DNA from: Aerococcus sanguinicola
GTDB taxonomy: Bacteria; Bacillota; Bacilli; Lactobacillales; Aerococcaceae
NCBI RefSeq assembly: GCF_008726925.1
Contig: NZ_VYWO01000009.1
Location: 1-35,995 of the forward strand
DNA: 35,995 bases
Direction of reading: 5' to 3'
Shown: piece by piece, positions 7,347 to 14,180 of the stretch
Numbering within the stretch: the stretch's first letter is position 1
Layout of the letters: each line of letters begins with the position of its first letter
The notes under the pieces: model-generated
What the model saw: the letters and a program-made list of their open reading frames with translations, nothing else
What the model was told of the DNA's origin: nothing
The model's database searches: none
Program-made: the position numbers and the translations under genes

Positions 7347-7778
7347 ATGATGAAAGCAATCAAACGTATTCTAGCCCCTGTGGATGGGTCGACACCCGCC
7401 AAGGCGGCCTTAGAAGCAGCAGTTGACTTGGCAGAGCACCATGGTGCGGACTTGGTCATATTAAATGTGATTGATGACTTCGGCGCTTATACAGACGCTA
7501 GCGATTATACCAAGCTGAGCGATATCTTATACGATAAGAACCGGGTCAAATTAGAAGAAGACGAAGCTTATGTGAAGTCCCTGGGCTTTGACCGGGCAGA
7601 GATCGAGTTGCTCCGGGGAGAGGCCAAGGATGAGATTGTTTCTTATGCCGAAGCGCATGCTATCGACTTAATTGTTGTCGGATCGACTGGTAAGGGCAGT
7701 ATTCGCCGGGCCCTCTTAGGTTCTGTTTCTTCCTACATCGTCCGCCATGCCCACTGCGATGTCCTCGTTGTTCGCTAA
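7347..7778 (+). CDS. Universal stress protein (UspA family)
   Basis: Protein of 143 residues with a single Usp domain. The N-terminal strand IKRILAPVDGSTPA and the ATP-binding G-2x-G-9x-G(S/T) motif at the C-terminus (VVGSTGKGSIRRALLGSVS) are both present, so it likely binds ATP. GGAGG at 7337-7341 precedes two adjacent ATG codons (7347 and 7350); either may be used. The upstream in-frame ATG at 7335 overlaps the ribosome binding site and is unlikely. Usp proteins dimerise and help cells survive starvation or stress. A cre-like site in the promoter suggests it rises when sugar is short. Confidence 0.88.
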   Translation: MMKAIKRILAPVDGSTPAKAALEAAVDLAEHHGADLVILNVIDDFGAYTDASDYTKLSDILYDKNRVKLEEDEAYVKSLGFDRAEIELLRGEAKDEIVSYAEAHAIDLIVVGSTGKGSIRRALLGSVSSYIVRHAHCDVLVVR

Positions 7779-7878
7779 AGTCGGACATTTGGAATTTCGA
7801 TAAGTCGTGTTCGCTTCTAGGTGTCAGTGCTTGGGATGTGCCCAGGCCAACGCGGGCCAAAAGACGATAGTAACAAGC

Positions 7879-7927
7879 TTTTGCAGCCTTTTCTTGCTTT
7901 CGATAAGCGGCTGAAAGGCAAGCAAAA
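7879..7927 (+). other. Long hairpin downstream of the usp gene
   Basis: TTTTGC-A-GCCTTT pairs with AAAGGC-AA-GCAAAA, 12 bp with one small internal loop. A further GCTT/AAGC pairing lies in the apical part. It lies 100 bp past the stop codon and 12 bp before a terminator. It is either a structured 3' untranslated region or part of a separate small RNA; the stretch 7779-7878 shows only short local hairpins. Confidence 0.45.
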
Positions 7928-7938
7928 TCGGATAAGCA

Positions 7939-7971
7939 TAGGGATTCCTCTTGAGGGGTCCCTATTTTTTT
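7939..7971 (+). terminator. Terminator of the usp transcript
   Basis: TAGGGA-T-TCCTC / GGGG-TCCCTA hairpin followed by seven T after one A. Confidence 0.85.
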
Positions 7972-7972
7972 C

Positions 7973-8001
7973 TTGCGCAAAGGCGCTTATTTTTGTATAG
8001 T
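7973..8001 (+). promoter_or_regulatory. Promoter of the LysR gene
   Basis: TTGCGC, 17-bp spacer, TATAGT, starting right after the preceding terminator. Confidence 0.7.
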
Positions 8002-8037
8002 AAGTGGTGATAAGAAGAGAGGCAAGGGGTGCGACAA

Positions 8038-8934
8038 ATGAATTTTCATAAATTAAAGTATGTGGTCGTGGCAGCAGATAGTGGGTCCTTCCGGGAGGCT
8101 GCTCGCCGCCTGTATATGGCCCAGTCTAGCTTATCGACAGCCATCAAAGAACTCGAAGAAGAATACCAAATCCAAATTTTTGAGCGGACCAAGCGGGGGA
8201 TCTACATTACACCGGAAGGCAGCGAGTTTCTTTCCTATGCCCGGGATATCCTCTCCCAGGTAGATGTCTTAGAGAAGCGCTACCTGGAACCTTCTGGCAA
8301 GCAGATTTTCTCCGTGTCGGGCCAGCACTATGACTTTGCTTCTGAGGCTTTCTCCCAGTTGATTGCGGAAGCGGACACATCGCAGACGGACTTCCGCTTG
8401 TTGGAAACCTCGACCAAGGAAGTCCTCCATGATGTGCGGTCCGCCTATAGTGAATTAGGGATCCTCTACATGAATTCCAATAACCAAAAAGTCATCCAGC
8501 AGTACCTCAACCGGCATGAGCTGGACTTTGTGGAATTGGGGGAATTCTCAGTCCATATCTTCGTGGGCCACAAGCACCCTCTAGCCGACCGAGACAGTGT
8601 GTCTCTGGCAGACTTAGAGCCTTATCCTTCCCTCGGCTTTGAGCAGAAGGAGAGCAATACCCTGCAATTCTCGGAAGAGGTCATCGAAGGGGATAACAAG
8701 GACCAGCAGCAAATTATGGTCTCTGACCGCGGCAGCTCCATCAATGTCTTGGTCAATACCGAGGCCTACTTGATCGGGTCAGGGATCCTGAGCTCCCCCT
8801 TCAAAAGCATGATGCGGACGATTCCGGTGCGCGACCAGGAACCCAACCATATCGGCTATATCCATGCCAGCTACCGCAAGCAGTCTGAACTCGCCAAGCG
8901 CTATATTGAACTCCTGACAGCTATGGTGGATTAA
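8038..8934 (+). CDS. LysR-family transcriptional regulator
   Basis: Protein of 298 residues. The N-terminal helix-turn-helix (FREAARRLYMAQSSLSTAIKELEEEYQIQIFERTKRG) is typical of LysR, followed by an effector-binding domain. The DNA-binding part resembles the CmbR/HomR-type regulators that control sulfur amino-acid genes in lactic acid bacteria. That is only a resemblance noted by eye. The ATG at 8038 has AAGGGG eight bases upstream; the GTG at 8029 overlaps that site. It has its own promoter and terminator. The paired repeat upstream of the trans-sulfuration gene 6 kb away is a possible target. Confidence 0.9.
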   Translation: MNFHKLKYVVVAADSGSFREAARRLYMAQSSLSTAIKELEEEYQIQIFERTKRGIYITPEGSEFLSYARDILSQVDVLEKRYLEPSGKQIFSVSGQHYDFASEAFSQLIAEADTSQTDFRLLETSTKEVLHDVRSAYSELGILYMNSNNQKVIQQYLNRHELDFVELGEFSVHIFVGHKHPLADRDSVSLADLEPYPSLGFEQKESNTLQFSEEVIEGDNKDQQQIMVSDRGSSINVLVNTEAYLIGSGILSSPFKSMMRTIPVRDQEPNHIGYIHASYRKQSELAKRYIELLTAMVD

Positions 8935-8952
8935 TTGTATATATCAAGTGAT

Positions 8953-8987
8953 GCCCCCAAGACTTGGACGGAGTTTTGGGGGCTATT
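8953..8987 (+). terminator. Terminator of the LysR gene
   Basis: GCCCCCAA / TTGGGGGC stem with a 15-nt loop, followed by a short T-rich tract. Confidence 0.75.
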
Positions 8988-9024
8988 TCAATGGCTGGCA
9001 ACTTATAGGCAATCGATTCAAATC

Positions 9025-9055
9025 CTTTGAAAGCGGTTCAAAGACCTGTTAGGAT
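9025..9055 (+). promoter_or_regulatory. Promoter with overlapping inverted repeat (copy 1)
   Basis: TTGAAA, 17-bp spacer, TAGGAT. The inverted repeat CTTTGAA-AGCGG-TTCAAAG (9025-9043) covers the -35 and looks like a repressor site. The predicted transcript starts near 9062, leaving a leader of only about 15 bases. Confidence 0.6.
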
Positions 9056-9076
9056 GAGGATATGAGGAGTGGTCAA

Positions 9077-9268
9077 ATGAAAAAGAAAGCTATATTTTCA
9101 CCCTTTGTTTTAATCCTTGATATTGGTATACTTGTTTTCTGGATTGTTTTGCAGGTTTACCTAGGATACTCCTGGAAAGAGGCTATATTTTCCGGATCAA
9201 CTTGGTTGTTATTTCTAGCCGTTTTAGCATATGTTTCTAGCTTTATCAGGTATCACAAAAGGAAATGA
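9077..9268 (+). CDS. Small two-segment membrane protein
   Basis: Protein of 63 residues with two hydrophobic segments (about residues 8-28 and 39-57) and a basic C-terminus (RYHKRK). I do not recognise a family. The ATG at 9077 is used because AGGAG lies 7 bases upstream; an earlier in-frame ATG at 9062 is at the predicted transcript start. It was duplicated downstream, and the second copy has decayed. Such proteins can be immunity or stress peptides, but nothing here shows that. Confidence 0.65.
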   Translation: MKKKAIFSPFVLILDIGILVFWIVLQVYLGYSWKEAIFSGSTWLLFLAVLAYVSSFIRYHKRK

Positions 9269-9330
9269 TTCCTTCGAAGTTTAATAAAGGGTGAAATTGT
9301 CTGGCAACTTATAGGCAATCGATTCGAATT

Positions 9331-9361
9331 TTTTGAAAGCGGTTCAAAGAGCTGTTAGGAT
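9331..9361 (+). promoter_or_regulatory. Promoter with overlapping inverted repeat (copy 2)
   Basis: TTGAAA, 17-bp spacer, TAGGAT, with the TTTGAA-AGCGG-TTCAAA repeat retained exactly. The control region is intact although the gene behind it is broken. Confidence 0.55.
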
Positions 9362-9382
9362 GAGGATAAGAGGAGTGGTCAA

Positions 9383-9573
9383 ATAAAAAAAGAAACCATA
9401 TATTCACCTTTTGCCTTAGTCTTTGATATTGGCTTATTGGTTGCTTGGTTTATCTTACAAAACTATTTAGGTTTTACATTAAAAGGACTCTACTATCTCC
9501 CTTCACTTGGTTTTGCTCTTTGGCTGTTCTAACTTATGTTTATCAATTTATTAAGTACCATAAGGGTAAATAA
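9383..9573 (+). pseudogene. Degenerate copy of the small membrane-protein gene
   Basis: Homologous to the gene at 9077-9268. It has two lesions. The start codon ATG has become ATA (9383-9385) behind an intact AGGAG. A one-base loss about 40 codons in shifts the frame and creates an early stop (ending in ALWLF). After the shift the other frame reads LAVLTYVYQFIKYHKGK, clearly parallel to LAVLAYVSSFIRYHKRK in the intact copy. Confidence 0.85.
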
Positions 9574-9599
9574 TTACTCTGACTTTAAGCTGCCGATAG

Positions 9600-9630
9600 G
9601 AGGCTGGGACAAAAGTTCCAGTCTCTTTTT
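9600..9630 (+). terminator. Terminator after the duplicated genes
   Basis: GAGGCTGGGAC-AAAA-GTTCCAGTCTC stem with five T, a terminator type common in Lactobacillales. Confidence 0.9.
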
Positions 9631-9703
9631 ATCAGGCATTTTCCGGCTTTTGGCGAATAGCTGCTTTAAATCCCAAAAAATACCCTTTTTGCAAGCGTAT
9701 AAT

Positions 9704-9732
9704 TTGTTCTTGTGGCTTGTATCCGTTAAAAT
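9704..9732 (+). promoter_or_regulatory. Promoter of the amaP-asp23 operon
   Basis: TTGTTC, 17-bp spacer, TAAAAT. The predicted start site is near 9739, about 40 bases before the amaP start. Confidence 0.65.
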
Positions 9733-9779
9733 GAAGGTATTAAGAAAGCAATATTTTGTTTCAGAGTGGAGGGATCTCA

Positions 9780-10358
9780 ATGGGAGGCTTTCGTCGTTTT
9801 ATCCAGATAGTCGTCACATTAATTTTTATTTTGGCCTTAGTCGTCGCCATTTCCTTGTTCTATCCAATTCCTTACCTATCCGCCTTTGCGATTAGTTATC
9901 TTGTAGGCAATTGGACCCTGCGTTTGGTGCTGGCTGTTATCTTAGGGCTGCTAGCCTTATATTGCCTTTTCCTGTTCTTCAGAGCTTTATTTGTTGCCAG
10001 CAAGCACCGGCGAATGATCATGGATGCGTCACGCGGGGATATGAATGTGTCTAAACAAGCCATCGAGGCAACGGCTTTGAGTGCGGTCAAGCATGTGGGG
10101 AATATCTATTATCCGGATGCTAAGGTGACCATCTACGATAAGCCCGAGGATACAGAGATTGATATCCAAGTGAGTGTCGGCGAGATGGATAATGTGCCTA
10201 TGCTTGGTCAATTGATCCAAGACCGAGTTCGGGCAGCTGTTCAACGGACCTTGCACCTCGATGTCCACCGAATTGATGTTAAGATTAACCAAGTGAGCCC
10301 TGCAGAGAGTCGTCAAGCCAAACACTTGGCCCGGCCAGAGGCACCACGTGTTAGATAG
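9780..10358 (+). CDS. amaP: Alkaline shock response membrane anchor protein AmaP
   Basis: Protein of 192 residues. Two hydrophobic segments (about residues 8-28 and 48-70) are followed by a soluble domain that resembles the Asp23 fold (LSAVKHVGNIYYPDAKVTIYDK, then VHRIDVKINQV). AmaP anchors Asp23 to the membrane in Staphylococcus and relatives. The ATG at 9780 is chosen because GGAGG lies 6 bases upstream; the earlier ATG at 9756 has no site. It is first in an operon with a DUF2273 protein and asp23, which confirms the assignment. Confidence 0.9.
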   Translation: MGGFRRFIQIVVTLIFILALVVAISLFYPIPYLSAFAISYLVGNWTLRLVLAVILGLLALYCLFLFFRALFVASKHRRMIMDASRGDMNVSKQAIEATALSAVKHVGNIYYPDAKVTIYDKPEDTEIDIQVSVGEMDNVPMLGQLIQDRVRAAVQRTLHLDVHRIDVKINQVSPAESRQAKHLARPEAPRVR

Positions 10359-10375
10359 TCAGGAGGAGTCAAATT

Positions 10376-10591
10376 ATGGATAATGAACAAGTCAAGAAAG
10401 TTTGGGACCAATACAGTGGTCGGATTATTGGCGCAGTACTCGGCTTTATTTTCGCCCTCTTATGGATGAGCATTGGCTTCGCTGAAAGCTTGCTGATCTT
10501 TGTCGTGATGGGGGCTGCCTACTGTGTGGGCGCTTACTTCGATGGGGAGTTAGACCTCAATTCTTGGTTGAAATTCTTCAATATCAAGTGA
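10376..10591 (+). CDS. DUF2273 small membrane protein
   Basis: Protein of 71 residues with two hydrophobic segments (about residues 17-34 and 36-53), ending FDGELDLNSWLKFF. It matches the DUF2273 proteins that lie between amaP and asp23-type genes in Gram-positive bacteria, probably helping to place Asp23 proteins at the membrane. AGGAGG lies upstream of the ATG, 17 bp after amaP. Confidence 0.88.
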   Translation: MDNEQVKKVWDQYSGRIIGAVLGFIFALLWMSIGFAESLLIFVVMGAAYCVGAYFDGELDLNSWLKFFNIK

Positions 10592-10671
10592 TATTGGTTT
10601 CATTCCGCAGAAATATTTGTTAGAGTGGAGATAGTGTTAGAGTAATAGTAATAAGTAAAGGAGAGTTATTA

Positions 10672-11121
10672 ATGTCTGAACAAGTTCAACATGAAAATGA
10701 ATTAACCTATGAAGATAAAGTCATCCAAAAAATTGCCAACTATGCCGTACAAAACATTGATGGTATCTTAGAATTAAAAGGTGGCATGACTTCAGGTATC
10801 AAAGGCTTCTTCTCAGATAACGGCGAAGATGAAACCCGTGGCGTAAGTGCTGAAGTTGGTAAGAAAGAAGTAGCTCTCGACCTTGAAGTGGTTGGGGAGT
10901 TCGGTAAAGACTTACAAAAAGCCTTCCAAGACACCATTAAAGTTGTCAGCGAAAACGTTGAACACATGACGGGCTTGAAGGTGGTTGAAGTTAACATGCA
11001 CGTTAACGAAGTCTACACCAAGAGCGACTATGAAAAGAACAAGAGCGATAAAGAACGTGAACAAGAAGCACGTCGCCGCAAAGAAGCTAGCGACTACTCC
11101 GGTTCTTCACGCGTTCAATAA
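10672..11121 (+). CDS. asp23: Asp23/Gls24 family envelope stress protein
   Basis: Protein of 149 residues with the Asp23/Gls24 domain (YEDKVIQKIANYAVQNIDGILELKG at the start, VVEVNMHVNEVY near residue 105) and a highly charged C-terminal tail. Members coat the inner face of the membrane and respond to cell-wall or alkaline stress. AAAGGAG lies upstream of the ATG. Codons are strongly biased (for example GAA and AAA), unlike most neighbours, suggesting high expression. The 80-bp gap to the preceding gene is large enough for an extra promoter, but I could not identify one clearly. Confidence 0.93.
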   Translation: MSEQVQHENELTYEDKVIQKIANYAVQNIDGILELKGGMTSGIKGFFSDNGEDETRGVSAEVGKKEVALDLEVVGEFGKDLQKAFQDTIKVVSENVEHMTGLKVVEVNMHVNEVYTKSDYEKNKSDKEREQEARRRKEASDYSGSSRVQ

Positions 11122-11158
11122 GATTTGAATGACTAGACATCAAGAGATGTCGAGAAGA

Positions 11159-11190
11159 GAAGCTAGGACAAGTCGCCTGGCTTCTTTTTT
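11159..11190 (+). terminator. Terminator of the asp23 operon
   Basis: GAAGCTAGG / CCTGGCTTC stem with an 8-nt loop and six T. A smaller hairpin (GACAT/ATGTC) lies just before it. Confidence 0.9.
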
Positions 11191-11217
11191 GCGCTTAAAA
11201 ATCAAGAGTAGCTTTTC

Positions 11218-11246
11218 TTCACAAAGCGTCAGGGAAGGCCTATAAT
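11218..11246 (+). promoter_or_regulatory. Promoter of the DJ-1/yidD pair
   Basis: TTCACA, 17-bp spacer, perfect TATAAT. Confidence 0.75.
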
Positions 11247-11269
11247 AAAGTTAAGTAAAGGAGGAATCT

Positions 11270-11854
11270 ATGATGCGTGCAATGATTTTACTCGGAAGTG
11301 GATATGAAGAAGTGGAAGCTCTGACGGTGGTGGATTGGTTCCGCCGGGCAGGGCTGACGATTGATATGGTTTCTGTTTCAGATAATTTAGAGACAGTGGG
11401 GGACCATCAGATCCATATCCAGGCGGACAAGCGTCTGGCGGATATTGATGCCGGTGACTATGACCTCATTGTGACGCCAGGCGGGATGCCTGCTTCGAAA
11501 CAGTTAGCTGCTGATTCGGCGGTCCTTGACCTGGTTCAAAGCCACCACCAAGCTGGCAAATGGCTAGCTTCTATCTGTGCGTCGCCGCTGATTTTAGAAG
11601 CTGCGGGCATTGCAGGAGAAGCTGTCGGGACTTGCTATCCCGGCATTGAAGAAGAAGTTCACTTCAAGGAACATAAGGAAGACATCGTAGTTGTTGATGA
11701 AGCGGCCAAACTGGTGACCTCGAGAGGGCCTGCGACGGCGACTTACTTTGCCCTCTACCTTGTAGAACGTTTTGCCGGTGAAGAAGCGGCCCATGACTTG
11801 AAGCAAGCCCTACTCCTCGACCGGGTAGAAGCGAGTCTAGCCGACCATGCTTAA
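11270..11854 (+). CDS. DJ-1/PfpI family protein
   Basis: Protein of 194 residues with a DJ-1/ThiJ/PfpI fold. The reactive cysteine is Cys103 in [11 protein letters not shown] and the partner acid is in the GYEEVE motif (residues 11-16), as in DJ-1/YajL. The [12 protein letters not shown] loop is typical. Family members act as glyoxalase or deglycase-like enzymes or oxidative-stress chaperones; which applies cannot be told here. AAAGGAGG precedes ATGATG, so the start is 11270 or 11273. It overlaps yidD by 8 bp. Confidence 0.88.
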   Translation: MMRAMILLGSGYEEVEALTVVDWFRRAGLTIDMVSVSDNLETVGDHQIHIQADKRLADIDAGDYDLIVTPGGMPASKQLAADSAVLDLVQSHHQAGKWLASICASPLILEAAGIAGEAVGTCYPGIEEEVHFKEHKEDIVVVDEAAKLVTSRGPATATYFALYLVERFAGEEAAHDLKQALLLDRVEASLADHA

Positions 11855-12158
11855 GGCCCTTTTCCAAGCCCCGGTCCGTTTCTACCGGTCCTATATCTCG
11901 CCTCTCTTCCCGGCGACTTGTCGCTACTATCCCTCTTGCTCGGCCTATATGCTCCGAGCCTTGGACAAGCACGGGGCCTTGAAGGGGAGTCTGATGGGGC
12001 TGGGGCGGATCTGCCGCTGCCATCCCTTCATTAAGGGGGGCTTTGACCCAGTGCCTGACCACTTCACCCTCCGCCGTAACCGGGAGGACCTGTCAGAGGC
12101 TGAGCGAGCCCTCCTAATCCAAGCCAAGGCCCAGGAGATGGAAGACCAAGCCCTTTAG
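11847..12158 (+). CDS. yidD: Membrane protein insertion efficiency factor YidD
   Basis: Protein of 103 residues with the YidD signature: an amphipathic N-terminus ([15 protein letters not shown]), the cysteine motif [12 protein letters not shown] and the segment [18 protein letters not shown]. YidD helps YidC insert membrane proteins. The gene starts inside the end of the DJ-1 gene, so translation is coupled. The C-terminal 30 residues are charged and variable, as in other family members. Usually yidD lies near rpmH-rnpA-yidC; here it is separate. Confidence 0.93.
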   Translation: MLKALFQAPVRFYRSYISPLFPATCRYYPSCSAYMLRALDKHGALKGSLMGLGRICRCHPFIKGGFDPVPDHFTLRRNREDLSEAERALLIQAKAQEMEDQAL

Positions 12159-12197
12159 AAAATCCTAGTATTTTTTTCAAAAAGGGCTAAGAAAAAA

Positions 12198-12234
12198 TTC
12201 ACACTTAATTCACAGGGGACCCTTATAGTATAAG
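12198..12234 (+). promoter_or_regulatory. Promoter with TTCACA direct repeat (OmpR/PhoP-type control)
   Basis: TTCACA at 12198 and 12209 are exact copies with an 11-bp period (N5 spacer), placed where a -35 should be. They are followed by TATAGT (12224-12229) or TATAAG (12229-12234). This is the geometry of a promoter activated by an OmpR-family response regulator; the hexamer fits the PhoP box form. No coding gene follows for over 200 bp, only the candidate small RNA. Confidence 0.55.
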
Positions 12235-12235
12235 C

Positions 12236-12337
12236 ATACCCAACAAACCCAAATAAACTTTTCTTCATATCTTTCTCCTCCAATTGAAAGATAGTCGAAA
12301 GAGGCTGAGCTGTGGAAAGGCCAGCCTTTTTCTTTTT
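12236..12337 (+). ncRNA. Candidate small regulatory RNA with UCCUCC loop
   Basis: Predicted transcript of about 100 nt from the promoter at 12198-12234 to the terminator at 12302-12337. An unpaired, C/A-rich 5' part is followed by a perfect 8-bp hairpin (TATCTTTC / GAAAGATA, 12269-12294) whose 10-nt loop is TCCTCCAATT. That loop is complementary to ribosome binding sites. There is no open reading frame with a start signal. The layout recalls the CiaR-controlled csRNAs of streptococci, which also lie behind direct-repeat promoters and bind ribosome binding sites, but no sequence identity is claimed. Confidence 0.5.
12302..12337 (+). terminator. Terminator of the candidate small RNA
   Basis: AGGCTG / CAGCCT stem extended by GC/GC after a bulged A, then a T-rich tract interrupted by one C. 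Confidence 0.75.
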
Positions 12338-12361
12338 GCTTAAAGTTTTCGGAGGGCATGC

Positions 12362-12390
12362 TTGAACTTTTGCTGCTGAGCCCCTATAAT
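12362..12390 (+). promoter_or_regulatory. Promoter of the ABC exporter operon
   Basis: TTGAAC, 17-bp spacer, perfect TATAAT. Confidence 0.85.
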
Positions 12391-12449
12391 GACTAGGCGA
12401 GCTAAAGTCGAGAGCTCCGCGATTATATTTAATGGAGGGGTGTTACGTT

Positions 12450-14180
12450 TTGAAGTTTATTTGGCAGTATTTGAAGAAATATCCTGGCGACTTATTGATG
12501 TTGTTTCTAGGGATGTCCGCTTTTGTGGCGGTGACTCTAGGCCTACCCACTATGGTCGCTTTTATTATTGACCATGCCATTGTCGCAGGTAATCTGTCGG
12601 TTTTCTACCGTTATATGGCTTATATGCTCGTCTTTGCCCTAGTTGGGGTGGTGGGTCAGCTGATGGCCTCTTACTTTATCAGTAAGATTGTTAACGATAT
12701 GACCATGAAGATCCGCAATGATGTCTATGCGAAGATGCAGACCTTGTCGCACCATGAATTCCAAGAACTCGGGGTGCCATCGTTGACGACACGGATTACC
12801 ACGGATGCTTTTATTCTCTTGCAGTTTACGCAAATTATGTTGCGGACAGGTATGACCTCGCCCTTGATGATTGCGGCGTCGATCTTTATGATTACGACCA
12901 TTTCGCCGGCATTAGGGGCTTATATTATCCCCATTGTGCCGATTATCCTACTCTTGGTCCTCTTTATGTCCAAGTTGACCCTGCCCATCTCGGAAGACCA
13001 GCAGGCAAGTTTGGACCGGATCAACCAGAGCTTGCGGGAGAACATTACGGGGACCCGGGTTGTGCGGGCTTTCAACCGCCAAGCTTATTTTGAGAAGCGT
13101 TTCGCCAAGGTAGCCAGCCTCTACAAAGGGCTGACCAAGAAGCTCTTCAAGTTGGTGGCAGTGACCCCTTCTGTCTTCAGTTTCCTCATTAATATTACGA
13201 TTATTATGATTATGCTAGTGGGCTCACGCTATATTGAGCAGGGCCAGCTCCAGGTGGGTAATCTCTTTGCTTTCATCGAGTATGCCTTCCATATCCTGAT
13301 CTCCCTCATGCTCTTTGCCAATATTTATATGATGTATCCCCGGGCGGTGGTGTCGGCTGGCCGCCTCCAGGAAGTCTTGGATACGCCCATTACGGTTGAA
13401 AACCCTGACCAACCCGTCATGGAAACCGATGGCAGCGGGCGTTTAGAATTCCGCCATGTGGACTTTGCTTATCCGGATGCCAGAGAGCCGGTCTTGAGAG
13501 ATATTTCCTTTAGCTCCAAGGCAGGCGAAACGGTGGCCTTCATCGGGTCAACCGGCTCAGGGAAGTCAACCATCGTGAAGTTGATTCCACGTTTCTACGA
13601 TGTGACCAAGGGCGCTATCCTAGTTGATGGGGTGGACGTAAGGGACTTGGACCTGGCTGTCTTAAGGGACAAGATCGGCTTTACCCCGCAGAAGGCGAAC
13701 TTATTTACCGGGGAAATTGCCGATAACTTACGCTACGGCAAGGCCGATGCGACGGAATATGATATGGATGAAGCCACGTCCATTGCCCAGGCCCGTGAAT
13801 TTATCGAGCGCTTAGAGACCCGCTACCATACCCACCTGGCTGAGGGCGGCAGCAACCTATCGGGGGGACAGAAGCAGCGCTTGTCCATTGCCCGGTCCAT
13901 TATTGGGGGGCGGGAGATCTATATCTTCGATGATTCCTTCTCCGCCTTGGACTATAAGACCGATGCGGCTGTCCGCCAAGCCCTCCAGGAAGAGACCAAG
14001 GGGGCGACGACCATTATTGTGGCCCAGCGTGTGGGAACGATCATGCATGCGGACCAAATTATTGTGCTCGACCATGGGGAGATTGCCGCAAGGGGAACCC
14101 ACCAGGAACTCCTCAAAACATCCCCACTCTACTACGATATTGCCTCATCCCAACTTAGTGAGGAGGAATTAGCGCGATGA
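12450..14180 (+). CDS. Heterodimeric ABC exporter, subunit with degenerate ATPase site
   Basis: Protein of 576 residues: six membrane segments (about 15-300), then a nucleotide-binding domain. Walker A is GSTGSGKST (near 365), the signature is LSGGQKQR (near 470), and Walker B is IYIFDDSFSALD (near 490). The usual catalytic Glu after Walker B is Asp, the mark of the degenerate half in LmrC/BmrC/TM287-type heterodimers. The start is TTG at 12450, with GGAGGGG ending 9 bases before it; the ATG at 12432 overlaps that site. It overlaps the partner gene by 4 bp. It probably exports drugs or lipids. Confidence 0.9.
   Translation: MKFIWQYLKKYPGDLLMLFLGMSAFVAVTLGLPTMVAFIIDHAIVAGNLSVFYRYMAYMLVFALVGVVGQLMASYFISKIVNDMTMKIRNDVYAKMQTLSHHEFQELGVPSLTTRITTDAFILLQFTQIMLRTGMTSPLMIAASIFMITTISPALGAYIIPIVPIILLLVLFMSKLTLPISEDQQASLDRINQSLRENITGTRVVRAFNRQAYFEKRFAKVASLYKGLTKKLFKLVAVTPSVFSFLINITIIMIMLVGSRYIEQGQLQVGNLFAFIEYAFHILISLMLFANIYMMYPRAVVSAGRLQEVLDTPITVENPDQPVMETDGSGRLEFRHVDFAYPDAREPVLRDISFSSKAGETVAFIGSTGSGKSTIVKLIPRFYDVTKGAILVDGVDVRDLDLAVLRDKIGFTPQKANLFTGEIADNLRYGKADATEYDMDEATSIAQAREFIERLETRYHTHLAEGGSNLSGGQKQRLSIARSIIGGREIYIFDDSFSALDYKTDAAVRQALQEETKGATTIIVAQRVGTIMHADQIIVLDHGEIAARGTHQELLKTSPLYYDIASSQLSEEELAR

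Larger units (their letters stand above)
8995..9573 (+). repeat. Tandem duplication of a small membrane-protein gene with its promoter
   Basis: Two copies of about 275 bp begin at 8995 and 9301. Their first 90 bases (CTGGCAACTTATAGGCAATC onward, through operator, promoter and ribosome binding site) are almost identical, while the coding parts have diverged more. The first copy is intact and the second is a pseudogene. Confidence 0.9.

Noticed and set aside
7779..7971. 6S RNA, tmRNA or RNase P RNA downstream of usp
   Set aside because: None of the conserved sequence blocks of these RNAs was found, and the region reads as a 3' untranslated region with hairpins.
9536..9895. 119-residue reading frame
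   Set aside because: It overlaps the pseudogene end, a terminator, the amaP promoter and the start of amaP in another frame.
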